Shown here in pieces: positions 24,490 through 31,906 of a DNA stretch of 33,530 bases. Under the pieces are notes generated by a model that saw only the letters and a list, made by a program, of their open reading frames with translations, ran no database searches and was not told the DNA's origin. The stretch lies in the NCBI GenBank assembly GCA_041658565.1, contig JBAZZY010000029.1, positions 1 to 33,530 of the forward strand, in the 5' to 3' direction. The translations under genes and the position numbers were made by a program. This DNA comes from Actinomycetota bacterium (GTDB taxonomy: Bacteria > Actinomycetota > AC-67). The first letter of the stretch is position 1, and each line of letters opens with the position of its first letter.

Positions 24490-24519
24490 TTTATATGGCC
24501 CCCGTCGCGGCGCGCGCAA
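24490..24519 (-). promoter_or_regulatory. groEL promoter TTGCGC-18-TATAAA
   Basis: On the minus strand a -35 TTGCGC (24519-24514) and a -10 TATAAA (24495-24490) are 18 bases apart. The -10 ends 6 bases before CIRCE, so the transcription start lies at the edge of or in the operator, the usual CIRCE arrangement. Confidence 0.7.
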
Positions 24520-24611
24520 GTCCTACACGCCGGCAAGCGGGCACATGCGTCAACAGATGCGCCGCGCGCGGTTTCGCAGACGACGGCCGAAAGCTGCGAG
24601 AAGACCTTGGG

Positions 24612-25292
24612 TCAACCCGCGCGCGCACAACGCGCGGCCAGCGAGATGGCGTCGTCGAACATCGCCTCAGTCAGCCGCCTGGTGAACGTGTTCTGCTGAC
24701 TCGGGTGATACGAGCCGACCAACACGCGACGACCGACGACGACCTCTGCTCCGTGACTGAACTTCGGCTTCGGCGACACCGGCTCGCCCATAGATCGGAG
24801 CACCCGCAGCACGCCGTCCCACGCGAAAGATCCCAGCGCCAGGATCGCGCGTGTGTGCGTCAGTGCCCGCAACTCACGTTCAAGAAATTCCGCACACGCA
24901 TCCCGTTCAATCGGAGTGGGCCGATTGAACGGTGGAGCACATCGGACGACCGCAGTGACGTAGCAGTCGGTCAGGCGTAATCCATCGTCTCGCGACACCG
25001 AATCCGACCGGTCGGCGAAACCTGCGCGATGCAGTCCTCGACACAGCCAGTCCCCCGACCGGTCGCCGGTGAACATTCGCCCGGTTCGATTCGCGCCGTG
25101 CGCCGCCGGAGCAAGACCGACGACGACTAGAGATGCGCGCCCATCACCGAACCCCGGCACCGGTCGGGCCCAGTACTCCGACTCCAGAAACCGCGCCGGG
25201 GGATTGGCCGCCGCGCGTTCTCTGCACGCAACGAGCCGAGGACAACGAGCGCACGCGACGACGTCATCTCGGATCTTCTCCAACAACTTCAC
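24612..25292 (-). CDS. Family 5 uracil-DNA glycosylase (UDGb)
   Basis: A 226-residue DNA-repair enzyme. N-terminal cysteines C14, C17 and C23 (CARCPRLVAC) with a later Cys in VVRCAPP are the expected 4Fe-4S ligands. Motif A is GLAPAAHGANRTGR (about 59-72), the type 5 form lacking the catalytic Asp or Asn of families 1 and 4, and motif B is YHPSQQNTF near 195. Family 5 enzymes remove uracil and other deaminated bases from DNA. It is transcribed toward groEL; no operon partner is evident. The start shown begins with the MKLLEKIRDDVVAC segment typical of the family. Confidence 0.88.
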   Translation of the reverse strand: MKLLEKIRDDVVACARCPRLVACRERAAANPPARFLESEYWARPVPGFGDGRASLVVVGLAPAAHGANRTGRMFTGDRSGDWLCRGLHRAGFADRSDSVSRDDGLRLTDCYVTAVVRCAPPFNRPTPIERDACAEFLERELRALTHTRAILALGSFAWDGVLRVLRSMGEPVSPKPKFSHGAEVVVGRRVLVGSYHPSQQNTFTRRLTEAMFDDAISLAARCARAG

Positions 25293-25341
25293 TCTGCCAC
25301 CTCCTGCGCGCGCGACGACCGCAAGTCGCCTCGAAATAGCA

Positions 25342-25368
25342 GAAGAGGCCCAGTTTCAGGGCCTCTTC
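25342..25368 (-). terminator. Terminator of lysine/alanine repeat gene
   Basis: GAAGAGGCCC and GGGCCTCTTC form a perfect 10-bp stem with a 7-base loop, 19 bases after the stop of the repeat protein gene. The following minus-strand sequence (TGCTATTTCG) has only a short T run, so it is a good hairpin with a weak tail. Confidence 0.7.
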
Positions 25369-25387
25369 ACGCCGTTCGACGATGGCC

Positions 25388-25720
25388 TTACTTCTTGGCG
25401 GCCTTCTTCGCCGTGGTCTTCTTTGCCGCAGGCTTCTTCGCGACAGCCTTCTTCGCTGCCGGCTTCTTCGCTGCAGCTGTCTTCCTGGCGACCGGCTTCT
25501 TCGCGACAGCCTTCTTCGCTGCCGGCTTCTTTGCGACAGCCTTCTTCGCTGCCGGCTTCTTCGCGACAGCCTTCTTCGCTGCCGGCTTCTTTGCGACGGC
25601 CTTCTTCGCGACAGGCTTCTTCGCGACGGCCTTCTTTGCGACGGCCTTCTTTGCGACCGTCTTCTTCGCCGCGGCCTTCTTCACCGCGGGCTTCTTTGCA
25701 GCTGTCTTCTTTGCGGGCAC
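25388..25720 (-). CDS. Lysine/alanine-rich repeat protein (histone H1-like, nucleoid-associated)
   Basis: A 110-residue, almost wholly repetitive protein: about 22 tandem pentads of the form x-A/V-K-K-P/A/T (for example AVAKKPAAKKAVAKK). Each has a Lys-Lys pair; one reads RK and one unit is 6 residues long. It contains only Ala, Lys, Val, Pro, Thr, one Arg and the start Met. This resembles the C-terminal tail of actinobacterial HU (HupB) and histone H1-like proteins, but no HU domain is attached. DNA binding and compaction is the likely role. The start GTG at 25720 has GGGAGG about 11 bases upstream. A hairpin terminator follows, supporting real expression. Confidence 0.75.
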   Translation of the reverse strand: MPAKKTAAKKPAVKKAAAKKTVAKKAVAKKAVAKKPVAKKAVAKKPAAKKAVAKKPAAKKAVAKKPAAKKAVAKKPVARKTAAAKKPAAKKAVAKKPAAKKTTAKKAAKK

Positions 25721-25878
25721 TCGGTCCCACCTCCCTCGGCAGTCGGCATCAACCGACTGAAAGCGTCACACCGTCGCGGAGTGTAGTTCTGAAGGTGGTC
25801 GGAGTAAAGAGTCAAGGAAGGAAATGGCTGCGCGACGCGATGCGCGAAAACGCGTGTCGTTCGTCGGCTCTTCGTAAC
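25721..25878. other. Intergenic region between repeat gene and Rrf2 gene
   Basis: 158 bases holding the leader of the repeat gene. A GTCGG...CCGAC inverted repeat (about 25741-25757) could form a small hairpin in its 5' leader. No clear promoter hexamers with normal spacing were found. Confidence 0.4.
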
Positions 25879-26343
25879 TCAGGCGTCGTTGGAACCGGTG
25901 GCGAGTTCAGGCCACAGCAACGGTTGCAGCTCGCGATGACGCTCGGCGAGATCGGCGATCGTCGTTTGCTCGAAGACCAAACGCACCGCAGTTTCCACTC
26001 GCATCCACAACTCCTGCAGTCCGCACTTGTGCGAGCGCGCGCAACGACCGTCGTGCGGCTCGACGCAATGCATCGGCGCGAGGGGACCTTCGAGAACTTC
26101 GATGACTTCAACAACCGGGATTTCCGACGCCTCTCGCGCGAGCGAACATCCACCATTCGCGCCCCGCTGGGAGTCGACGATGCCGGCCTTGTGCAGCGCG
26201 GCCAACTGGTGCTCAAGGAACCGCAGTGGGATTCCCTGGGACTTGGCGATCTGTCGAGCGGGAACGTTTCCTTCCGAACGGCGAGCGGCCAACTCCATCA
26301 GCGCGCGCAGGCCGTATTCCGTCTTCAGTGAAACCCTTAGCAT
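25879..26343 (-). CDS. Rrf2 family transcriptional regulator, probable Fe-S sensor
   Basis: A 154-residue Rrf2 protein. The winged helix is clear: LKTEYGLRALMELA, then PARQIAKSQGIPLRFLEHQL and GIVDSQRGANGGCSLAR. After it come C93, C101 and C107 (HC-x7-C-x5-C), comparable to the three cysteines of IscR, NsrR and RsrR that hold an iron-sulfur cluster; spacing is slightly wider than in IscR. It would respond to iron-sulfur status, nitric oxide or redox state. No isc/suf genes lie nearby. The downstream neighbour on the other side is the cysO/threonine synthase-like pair, also on the minus strand and ending 112 bases upstream, so regulation of sulfur transfer is a reasonable guess. Confidence 0.85.
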   Translation of the reverse strand: MLRVSLKTEYGLRALMELAARRSEGNVPARQIAKSQGIPLRFLEHQLAALHKAGIVDSQRGANGGCSLAREASEIPVVEVIEVLEGPLAPMHCVEPHDGRCARSHKCGLQELWMRVETAVRLVFEQTTIADLAERHRELQPLLWPELATGSNDA

Positions 26344-26455
26344 GTCGGCCCCAATAAACAGTACCCGTTACCTGAGAAAAGGGTATCCGAGCCCGAGAGC
26401 AGGGGCAAAGCGGGACTCCCGACGACCGCGAAATCGGGGCGAACTGCGAACCGGT

Positions 26456-26737
26456 CTAACAGAACCCACCGGCGACCGCCGGAATGATCGAGACCTGCGT
26501 CCCGGATTGAAGCGGAGTTTCCAAACCTTGGAGGAACCGGATGTCCTCCTCGCCGACGAAAAAGTTGACGAACCGACGGATCTCTCCGTTCTCTTCGCAC
26601 AGGCGCCCGCGGATCCCTGGGAACTGGCGCTCCAGATCCTCAATCATCTCCCGAACGGTCGACCCCGAGGCAGAGACCTCCGCGGCGCCGTTGGTGACGC
26701 GGCGAAGCGGCGTAGGAATACGAACGGAGACTGTCAC
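26456..26737 (-). CDS. CysO-like sulfur carrier protein (MoaD/ThiS family) with GG-FC tail
   Basis: A 93-residue ubiquitin-fold protein very like M. tuberculosis CysO: SVRIPTPLRR at the front, SASGSTV, RFVNFFVGEEDIRF in the middle and PAVAGG near the end. Active carriers end in Gly-Gly, which is adenylated and turned into a thiocarboxylate. Here GG (90-91) is followed by Phe-Cys before the TAG. The tail would have to be cut off before activation, as JAMM proteases do for QbsE or for CysO-Cys. The ATG overlaps the end of the upstream threonine synthase-like gene as ATGA, so the two are translationally coupled. Mec- and CysM-type partners are not in the window. A sequencing error at the tail cannot be excluded. 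Confidence 0.88.
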   Translation of the reverse strand: MTVSVRIPTPLRRVTNGAAEVSASGSTVREMIEDLERQFPGIRGRLCEENGEIRRFVNFFVGEEDIRFLQGLETPLQSGTQVSIIPAVAGGFC

Positions 26738-27960
26738 TTCCCCTCCTCGATTCGAGCAGCGAACAGGTCGAGTTTCGGCGGGATGACCATCGTGGGTTTC
26801 GCGGAATCGGCAACGGCTTCGATCGTCTTCAGCCCGTCTCCAGTCACCAACGCGACCACACGCTCATCGGGGCGCACCACGCCGGCAGCCGCAAGCTTGC
26901 GCAGCGTCGCGATGGTGACTCCCCCTGCGGTCTCGGTGAAGATCCCTTCGGTCCGAGCCAGCAAAGCGATTCCTTCCAGCACCTCTTCGTCGGTAACCGA
27001 GTCGATCACGCCGCCGGTCTCGCGCGCAGCCTTGATCGCGTAGTACCCGTCGGCCGGGTTACCGATCGCCAAGGACTTCGCGATGGTTTTCGGCTTCACC
27101 GGACGGATGTGTTCCTCGCCGGCTCGGAACGCCGTTGCTACCGGTGAGCATCCCTCGGCTTGCGCGCCGCTGATGCGCGTCGCGTGCCCGTCCAGCAGCC
27201 CCACCGTGACGAGTTCATCGAACCCGCGACGAATCTTGGTCAGCAAAGATCCGCTGGCAATCGGGACCACGACGTGATCCGGCGCCTGCCAGCCGAGTTG
27301 CTCGGCCACCTCGAACGCAAGTGACTTCGAACCCTCGGCGTAGTAGGGACGAATGTTGACGTTGACGAAGGCCCACTCGTACATGCCCGCGATTTCCGAG
27401 CACAGCCGGTTGACGTCGTCGTAGGTCCCCTCAACCGCGACCAGGTTCGGTCCGTAGATCGCCGTCGCAACGATCTTGGCGGCCTCGAGATCCGCCGGGA
27501 TGAAGATGTAGGCATCCATGCCCGCGTGAGCGGCATGTGCGGCAACGGCGTTCGCAAGGTTGCCGGTCGACGCGCAGGCCGCCGTCGTGAAACCAAAGTC
27601 GCGGGCGACCGTCAGCGCCACCGACACGACACGGTCCTTGAAGGAGTGCGTGGGGTTCAGGGTGTCGTTCTTGATCCATAGGTCGCGCAGCCCAAGCTCG
27701 GCCGCCAAACGCGGAGCCGGGACCAGCGGGGTATAGCCGGCTCCGAGATCGACACGCTTCTCGCTGCCCGGCAGCAGGTCGGTGTAACGCCAAATTGACC
27801 GGGGTCCGGCCGCGATGCTTTCGCGGCTGATGTTCTTCCGGATTTCGTCGTAGTCGTAGACGACCTCCAGCGGTGCGAAGCAGAACTCGCACACATGCAC
27901 CGGCTCGGCCGGGAACTCCCGGCCGCACTCACGACAACGAAGACCAAGGATCGCGCCCAT
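26734..27960 (-). CDS. Threonine synthase-like PLP enzyme with N-terminal zinc ribbon
   Basis: A 408-residue fold-type II PLP enzyme. Residues 9-28 form a zinc-ribbon-like C-x2-C...C-x2-C set (LRCRECGREF, HVCEFCFAPL). The PLP Lys is in NPTHSFKDRV (about 108), the phosphate/cofactor loop in ACASTGNLANAV, and SAGS-type and GDGLKT segments follow. Threonine synthase (O-phosphohomoserine to threonine) is the natural reading. The fused zinc ribbon and the overlapping cysO gene also allow sulfur transfer from a carrier thiocarboxylate to a homoserine ester. The ATG at 27960 begins the conserved zinc ribbon; an upstream in-frame extension overlaps the divergent HAD gene and is rejected. TATCCT about 10 bases upstream may be its -10. 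Confidence 0.85.
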   Translation of the reverse strand: MGAILGLRCRECGREFPAEPVHVCEFCFAPLEVVYDYDEIRKNISRESIAAGPRSIWRYTDLLPGSEKRVDLGAGYTPLVPAPRLAAELGLRDLWIKNDTLNPTHSFKDRVVSVALTVARDFGFTTAACASTGNLANAVAAHAAHAGMDAYIFIPADLEAAKIVATAIYGPNLVAVEGTYDDVNRLCSEIAGMYEWAFVNVNIRPYYAEGSKSLAFEVAEQLGWQAPDHVVVPIASGSLLTKIRRGFDELVTVGLLDGHATRISGAQAEGCSPVATAFRAGEEHIRPVKPKTIAKSLAIGNPADGYYAIKAARETGGVIDSVTDEEVLEGIALLARTEGIFTETAGGVTIATLRKLAAAGVVRPDERVVALVTGDGLKTIEAVADSAKPTMVIPPKLDLFAARIEEGK

Positions 27961-28005
27961 GTGAGGTCCAAGGATAGGGCAAACGGCGGAAGACCGCGCA
28001 TCGAA

Positions 28006-28011
28006 TAGCAT
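28006..28011 (+). promoter_or_regulatory. -10 box TAGCAT, leaderless start of HAD gene
   Basis: TAGCAT ends exactly 6 bases before the ATG at 28018, with no ribosome site between. The same hexamer at the same distance precedes otsA at 31913. No good -35 is visible. Confidence 0.6.
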
Positions 28012-28017
28012 GCCCGC

Positions 28018-28872
28018 ATGAACCTGGGCCGTGTATCCGAGGTCCCCGACGCGCTGTCCGGGGTCGAAGTCGTCTACACCGACCTCGACGGAACCATGCT
28101 CGGAAAGAACGGCTCGTTCTTGCACGACCCGGGTGGAGCTGCGACGACCGAACCGGCGGAGGCGCTGCTCGCGGCGCGCGCGGCCGGAGTCGATGTGGTC
28201 CCGGTCTCGGGCCGCGGGCTGCGCGGACTCCAGGCGGACGCCCGGATCCTGGGGCTCGGCACGGTAATCGCCGAGATGGGCGCGCTCATCTCGTACGAGT
28301 TCGGCCGGGAGGTCGTCCAGAACTTCGGAGCGACTCCGAAGCCGGGGATGCCTGCGGCCATCATGGAGGAAAGCGGCGCCGTCGCCTTGCTCCTTCGCTC
28401 CTTCGGGCACCGCCTGGAACACCACACCCCTTGGTCGGCATGGAGAGAGTGCACCCAGTTATTCCGTGGGTTGGTGGACACATCTGAGACCGACGCGCTG
28501 TTGGAGCGCGAGGGATTCGGCTGGCTGACGCTGCACGATAACGGGCGACTGCACGGGCAGTACCTGGGAATCCCGAAGGGGAGCGCGCGGGCGTACCACC
28601 TCCAGCCCCGCGGGGTCTCAAAGGGGGCGGCCGTCGCGATCGACCGCGCGCGCCGGGGCTTCGACCGTCAGGCGTGCGTCGCGCTGGGCGACTCCGTCGC
28701 GGATCTCGAACTCGCCGGCGAAGTCGGGACGTTCATCATCGTCGGCGACGCGGTCGAGCACGACGCGGAACTTGCCGCCCGGTGCGAAGCGGCCGGCAAC
28801 GTGATTGCCACCGACCGACCGCAGAACCTTGGGTGGGCCGACGCCTTGCGCGAGATCGCGGCGCGCGCCTAA
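28018..28872 (+). CDS. HAD-IIB hydrolase (mannosyl-3-phosphoglycerate phosphatase-like)
   Basis: A 284-residue HAD-superfamily phosphatase. Motif I is YTDLDGTML (nucleophile D22, acid D24), motif II PVSGR, and the late motif GDSVADLELA carries the metal-binding Asp; motif III Lys is probably in GVSKGAAV. The C2-type cap between motifs II and III fits the HAD-IIB/Cof group, which includes mannosyl- and glucosyl-3-phosphoglycerate phosphatases and sugar phosphatases. The substrate is not certain; the nearby trehalose-6-phosphate synthase makes an osmolyte sugar phosphate plausible. It diverges from the threonine synthase-like gene over 57 bases. Confidence 0.78.
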   Translation: MNLGRVSEVPDALSGVEVVYTDLDGTMLGKNGSFLHDPGGAATTEPAEALLAARAAGVDVVPVSGRGLRGLQADARILGLGTVIAEMGALISYEFGREVVQNFGATPKPGMPAAIMEESGAVALLLRSFGHRLEHHTPWSAWRECTQLFRGLVDTSETDALLEREGFGWLTLHDNGRLHGQYLGIPKGSARAYHLQPRGVSKGAAVAIDRARRGFDRQACVALGDSVADLELAGEVGTFIIVGDAVEHDAELAARCEAAGNVIATDRPQNLGWADALREIAARA

Positions 28873-28930
28873 ACCCGTCCCGGCGCGCGCCGCACGATCC
28901 CGCCGCTTCGAAGACCCTCTCCGGACGCAG

Positions 28931-30547
28931 CTAAGAAAAGAGCGCCCGGATCATCGCGATTTGTGTTTCCAGAGTCTTGTCACCGAAGCACGCGTCGATC
29001 GAGTATGCGTCCTCGTACTCGAACATGCCGCCGCCGGCGAAGCCGGGACCCTGGCGTGCCGCATGATCGGTCTCGAAGGACTGCGGCATGTACCCGAGGG
29101 CGTCGTTGGCCTGACCGATCGCCAGTCCTGTAATCGGCGCCATCTCTTCGATCGTGTTGGAGAAGTTGGCGAAGATCTCACCCGGGGCCGCCGTCACGAT
29201 CACGCCGCCGATGCGTGCCGCAGTTGCTGCGACATGCACCGAGACCCCGGAAGCCGACACGCAGGGCTTGTTCGACCCTTCCTTGGCCGGAGTGATCTGA
29301 GCCGAGGCCGACTGGAAAGGCCTGTCAAAGAACCCTCCAGTCCCGAGCGTCATCAGCGGGGTGTTGGTCACCGGCTGATCCCAGAACGTCTGCGCCACAT
29401 TGACGTCCGGCTGCGTCACGAGCGTCCCGCCGCCGATTCCGGGAAGCAGATCCGCGAGGGCCTTGCCCATGCTCCCGCGTGAGTTGCGGCCGGCCGACAT
29501 GTTGCCAAGCCCCGATTCAAACGCCAGCCCGATCCCGCCGAACCGCTCCTCGACGCGCTTGGCGAACACGCCCGGCCAGTCGGCGTGGGCCACGGTTTCG
29601 TCCGAGCCGAACGACGTCGCGTGAGCGGCGAAAGTCGCGACCGTGGCAACCGTCTCGTCGTCCCTCCCCACCGCGCGAATCCAGTTCACCGTGGGGTCTT
29701 CGGCAGAGTGATATGTGTCACGCCGTTCGTTGTTGTAGGGGCGTGCCAGCGTGTCGCCGGCCTCGAGCCTCGCCGGAACCATCTGTCCAACCGCTTCGCG
29801 CACCGACGTCCGCATCGCGTTTGCCACTTGGCGCATGTACCACTCGGGAACACCCCCCCACCCTCCGATGAAATCCATCGAGGAATGAGCGTGCGTCGAC
29901 GAGAACACAAACGATGCCGGATCAAGACCAAGTTCCGCACCCAGTTGCGCAGCAAGATCGTGCGCACCGCAGGCCTCGTCCGACGGACAGAGTTTGTTGT
30001 AGAGACCGTTGTATCCCTCACCGTCGAGGATCGTCAGGACCAAGGTCCCGCCACCACGAGAAACCGCGAACGAGCGAGCCCACAGGCCGTAGCCGTTCTC
30101 GCCGCCCGCAGGAACGTCCGCGTCGTAGTCGTCCCACCCGAGAACCGGCTGCGAGGGGCCAATGCCGAAACCCCCCATGTAGATGCAGTTGGTATTCTCG
30201 ATCCACGGGAGTCGCCAGTTCGCCGCGTGCGTGAGGCTTCCCTCCACGTCGCCGCTCGTCATCGGCAAGCACTTGGCCGCGTCGTCGTGCTCCCACACCT
30301 CGCCCTTGGATTCGTCGGGCATCGGCTTGATGTCTACCTTGGCCGCACCGACCAGGGCCTCGTCGGGTCCGAGGTCGTCTCCGATACCGACGTTCGCCCC
30401 ATCGAGCGAACGCGCGGTCGTCGGCGTGCGCGATCCGGGCGCGCCTGGGATTGCAGTTGGGACCGGAGCAAGACCGACTCCCGCCCAGGCGGCGCCGACG
30501 ATCAGCACGCCGGTCACGCCGGCGGTGAACAAAGAACGAAGACGCAT
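28931..30547 (-). CDS. Secreted neutral ceramidase-like hydrolase
   Basis: A 538-residue exported protein with a signal peptide (MRLRSLFTAG, hydrophobic to about 28). The segment VFSSTHAHSSMD (214-225) has the H-x-H zinc motif in the position and context of neutral/alkaline ceramidases (PF04734), with VGAAKVDIKP at the domain start, ATFAAHATSFG and a GLGNMSAGRN segment where the family has its catalytic-Ser loop. The C-terminal Ig-like domain of full ceramidases (about 650 residues) is missing. It may hydrolyse an amide-linked lipid or another extracellular substrate; ceramides are not expected in most actinobacteria. GGAGGA lies 3 bases before the ATG at 30547. It converges on the HAD gene. 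Confidence 0.75.
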   Translation of the reverse strand: MRLRSLFTAGVTGVLIVGAAWAGVGLAPVPTAIPGAPGSRTPTTARSLDGANVGIGDDLGPDEALVGAAKVDIKPMPDESKGEVWEHDDAAKCLPMTSGDVEGSLTHAANWRLPWIENTNCIYMGGFGIGPSQPVLGWDDYDADVPAGGENGYGLWARSFAVSRGGGTLVLTILDGEGYNGLYNKLCPSDEACGAHDLAAQLGAELGLDPASFVFSSTHAHSSMDFIGGWGGVPEWYMRQVANAMRTSVREAVGQMVPARLEAGDTLARPYNNERRDTYHSAEDPTVNWIRAVGRDDETVATVATFAAHATSFGSDETVAHADWPGVFAKRVEERFGGIGLAFESGLGNMSAGRNSRGSMGKALADLLPGIGGGTLVTQPDVNVAQTFWDQPVTNTPLMTLGTGGFFDRPFQSASAQITPAKEGSNKPCVSASGVSVHVAATAARIGGVIVTAAPGEIFANFSNTIEEMAPITGLAIGQANDALGYMPQSFETDHAARQGPGFAGGGMFEYEDAYSIDACFGDKTLETQIAMIRALFS

Positions 30548-30708
30548 GATTCCTCCATCTCGCAGGCTCTCGAACCGCTCCGGAGCCGCGCTCCCGCCGG
30601 CTCGACCAAGCCCTATTCGTCGCCGGCCTTCACATCCCCTTCACCGGGCGCACGAATGCACAGGACTGCGGGTTGTGAGATCCGAAATGGCGGCGCGAAC
30701 CGCGGCGG
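30548..30708. other. Intergenic region upstream of ceramidase-like gene
   Basis: 161 bases between the stop of the AI-2E-type permease gene and the start of the ceramidase-like gene, both on the minus strand. A GAGCCG...CGGCTC inverted repeat (30583-30603) is the only structure seen. No promoter hexamers stand out. Confidence 0.4.
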
Positions 30709-31839
30709 TCAGCCGACGAACTCAGACGGCTGCGGCCCGGGAGGCGTCGGCGGCCTGACTCCCAGCCGGTGACGACGACTCCAGGAGTAACGGGCGATGA
30801 CCTTAAACGACGCGATGGTCGGGATCGCCGCGAGCATGCCGGGAATCCCCGCAATGGTTCCGCCGGCGAGAAGCGCAAGCATTACGGTGATCGGATGCAA
30901 ACGAACTGTGCGCCCCATCACGTTCGGACTGACGATGTGGTTGTCGATCTGCTGCACGACGAGCAACACGATCGCCGCGTAGAGCGCGCGCACCGGGTGG
31001 TCCGACAACAGCCCGACGGCGACGGCTGGAACGGCGGCTAGGAACGGTCCAACCAGCGGGATCAAGTTGAAGATCCCGGCGGCCAACCCGATCAAGACGG
31101 CGAACGGCAACTTGACCCATGTGAGCCCAATAGCGCTCGCCGCCGCGACGAACGCCGCCACCAGTAACTGGCCGCGGAAGAACCCCCCGAGGACCCCTCC
31201 GACTTCCTCAGCAAGACCGAGCACCTCGTCGCGTCGGCTCGCAGGAATGACCTGCTTGATCCAGGCCTGAATCTTCGGTAAGTCGAGCAACACGTAGATC
31301 GAAAGCACCATCCCGAGAATCACAACGACAAGTCCGTGAACGATCGTTCCGGCAACCGTACGCACCCCGCCAAGGAACGACCCGACGGTGTCGCGGTTGG
31401 ATCTGATCAATTCCGTCAGGTCCGACGGAACCTGAACCCGGAAGCTGATTCCGCGACGAAGAGCAATGGAGTTAATCCGGTCCGCGATCTCATTGGCGTA
31501 TCGGGGGAGTTCGTCCAGCAAGCCCGACAACTGGCGCCCAAGAAGAGGAACCAAATACGTGAACATCGTCACAACGGCAGATAGAAACAGAACGTAGATG
31601 ATCAGGACGCCGTACCCGCGCGACACGCCGAGGCGCTGCAGGCGAGCGACGAGCGGATTCAACAAGTAGACGACCAGCACCGCGATTGCGATCGGAGGGA
31701 AGATGACCCACAGAGGAACCACCAAGAACGAAACTGCTCCGTACGCGAGCACCAGGATTCCAATCAGCGCCCACGAAACGATCCCCGCGCCGACAATGTG
31801 ATCCCGCAGACTCCGGCCTTGCGTGTTTTCGGTGGCCAC
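30709..31839 (-). CDS. AI-2E family transporter (PerM/TqsA-like permease)
   Basis: A 376-residue membrane protein with about eight hydrophobic segments in the usual order: two or three at the front (VSWALIGILVLAYGAVSFLV, PPIAIAVLVVYLLNPLV), a soluble part with EIADRINSIALRRGI, then the C-terminal bundle (LPKIQAWIKQVIP, LVAAFVAAASAIGLTWV, GLAAGIFNLIPLVGPFLAAV). The last matches the conserved family core. The family name comes from autoinducer export in E. coli; other members are Na+/H+ antiporters, so the substrate is open. The GTG at 31839 has TACCAT 6 bases upstream, which settles the start over the longer frame to 31872. Confidence 0.88.
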   Translation of the reverse strand: MATENTQGRSLRDHIVGAGIVSWALIGILVLAYGAVSFLVVPLWVIFPPIAIAVLVVYLLNPLVARLQRLGVSRGYGVLIIYVLFLSAVVTMFTYLVPLLGRQLSGLLDELPRYANEIADRINSIALRRGISFRVQVPSDLTELIRSNRDTVGSFLGGVRTVAGTIVHGLVVVILGMVLSIYVLLDLPKIQAWIKQVIPASRRDEVLGLAEEVGGVLGGFFRGQLLVAAFVAAASAIGLTWVKLPFAVLIGLAAGIFNLIPLVGPFLAAVPAVAVGLLSDHPVRALYAAIVLLVVQQIDNHIVSPNVMGRTVRLHPITVMLALLAGGTIAGIPGMLAAIPTIASFKVIARYSWSRRHRLGVRPPTPPGPQPSEFVG

Positions 31840-31845
31840 GGTCCA

Positions 31846-31851
31846 ATGGTA
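31846..31851 (-). promoter_or_regulatory. -10 box TACCAT, leaderless start of AI-2E-type gene
   Basis: TACCAT on the minus strand ends 6 bases before the GTG at 31839. With the TAGCAT at 31901 it forms a divergent pair of leaderless-type promoters inside a 73-base gap. Confidence 0.6.
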
Positions 31852-31900
31852 CGCGGAACGACGCACGCACACCGCGAATCGGGCCGAAGCGGCGATTATG

Positions 31901-31906
31901 TAGCAT
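31901..31906 (+). promoter_or_regulatory. -10 box TAGCAT, leaderless start of otsA
   Basis: TAGCAT ends exactly 6 bases before the ATG at 31913. The six bases between them (AGGAAG) look like a ribosome site but touch the start codon, too close to be used. Confidence 0.6.

Noticed and set aside
25388..25720. CRISPR-like array
   Set aside because: The repeats are short, contiguous and in coding frame, without unique spacers.
25382..25786. Plus-strand frames opposite the lysine repeat gene, giving Phe/Ala-rich or Leu/Arg-rich repeats
   Set aside because: They mirror the repeat codons; the minus-strand frame has a ribosome site, a terminator and the known HU-tail/H1-like composition.
27961..28425. 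N-terminal extension of the threonine synthase-like gene to 28425
   Set aside because: It is antisense to the HAD phosphatase gene; the conserved zinc ribbon begins right after the ATG at 27960.
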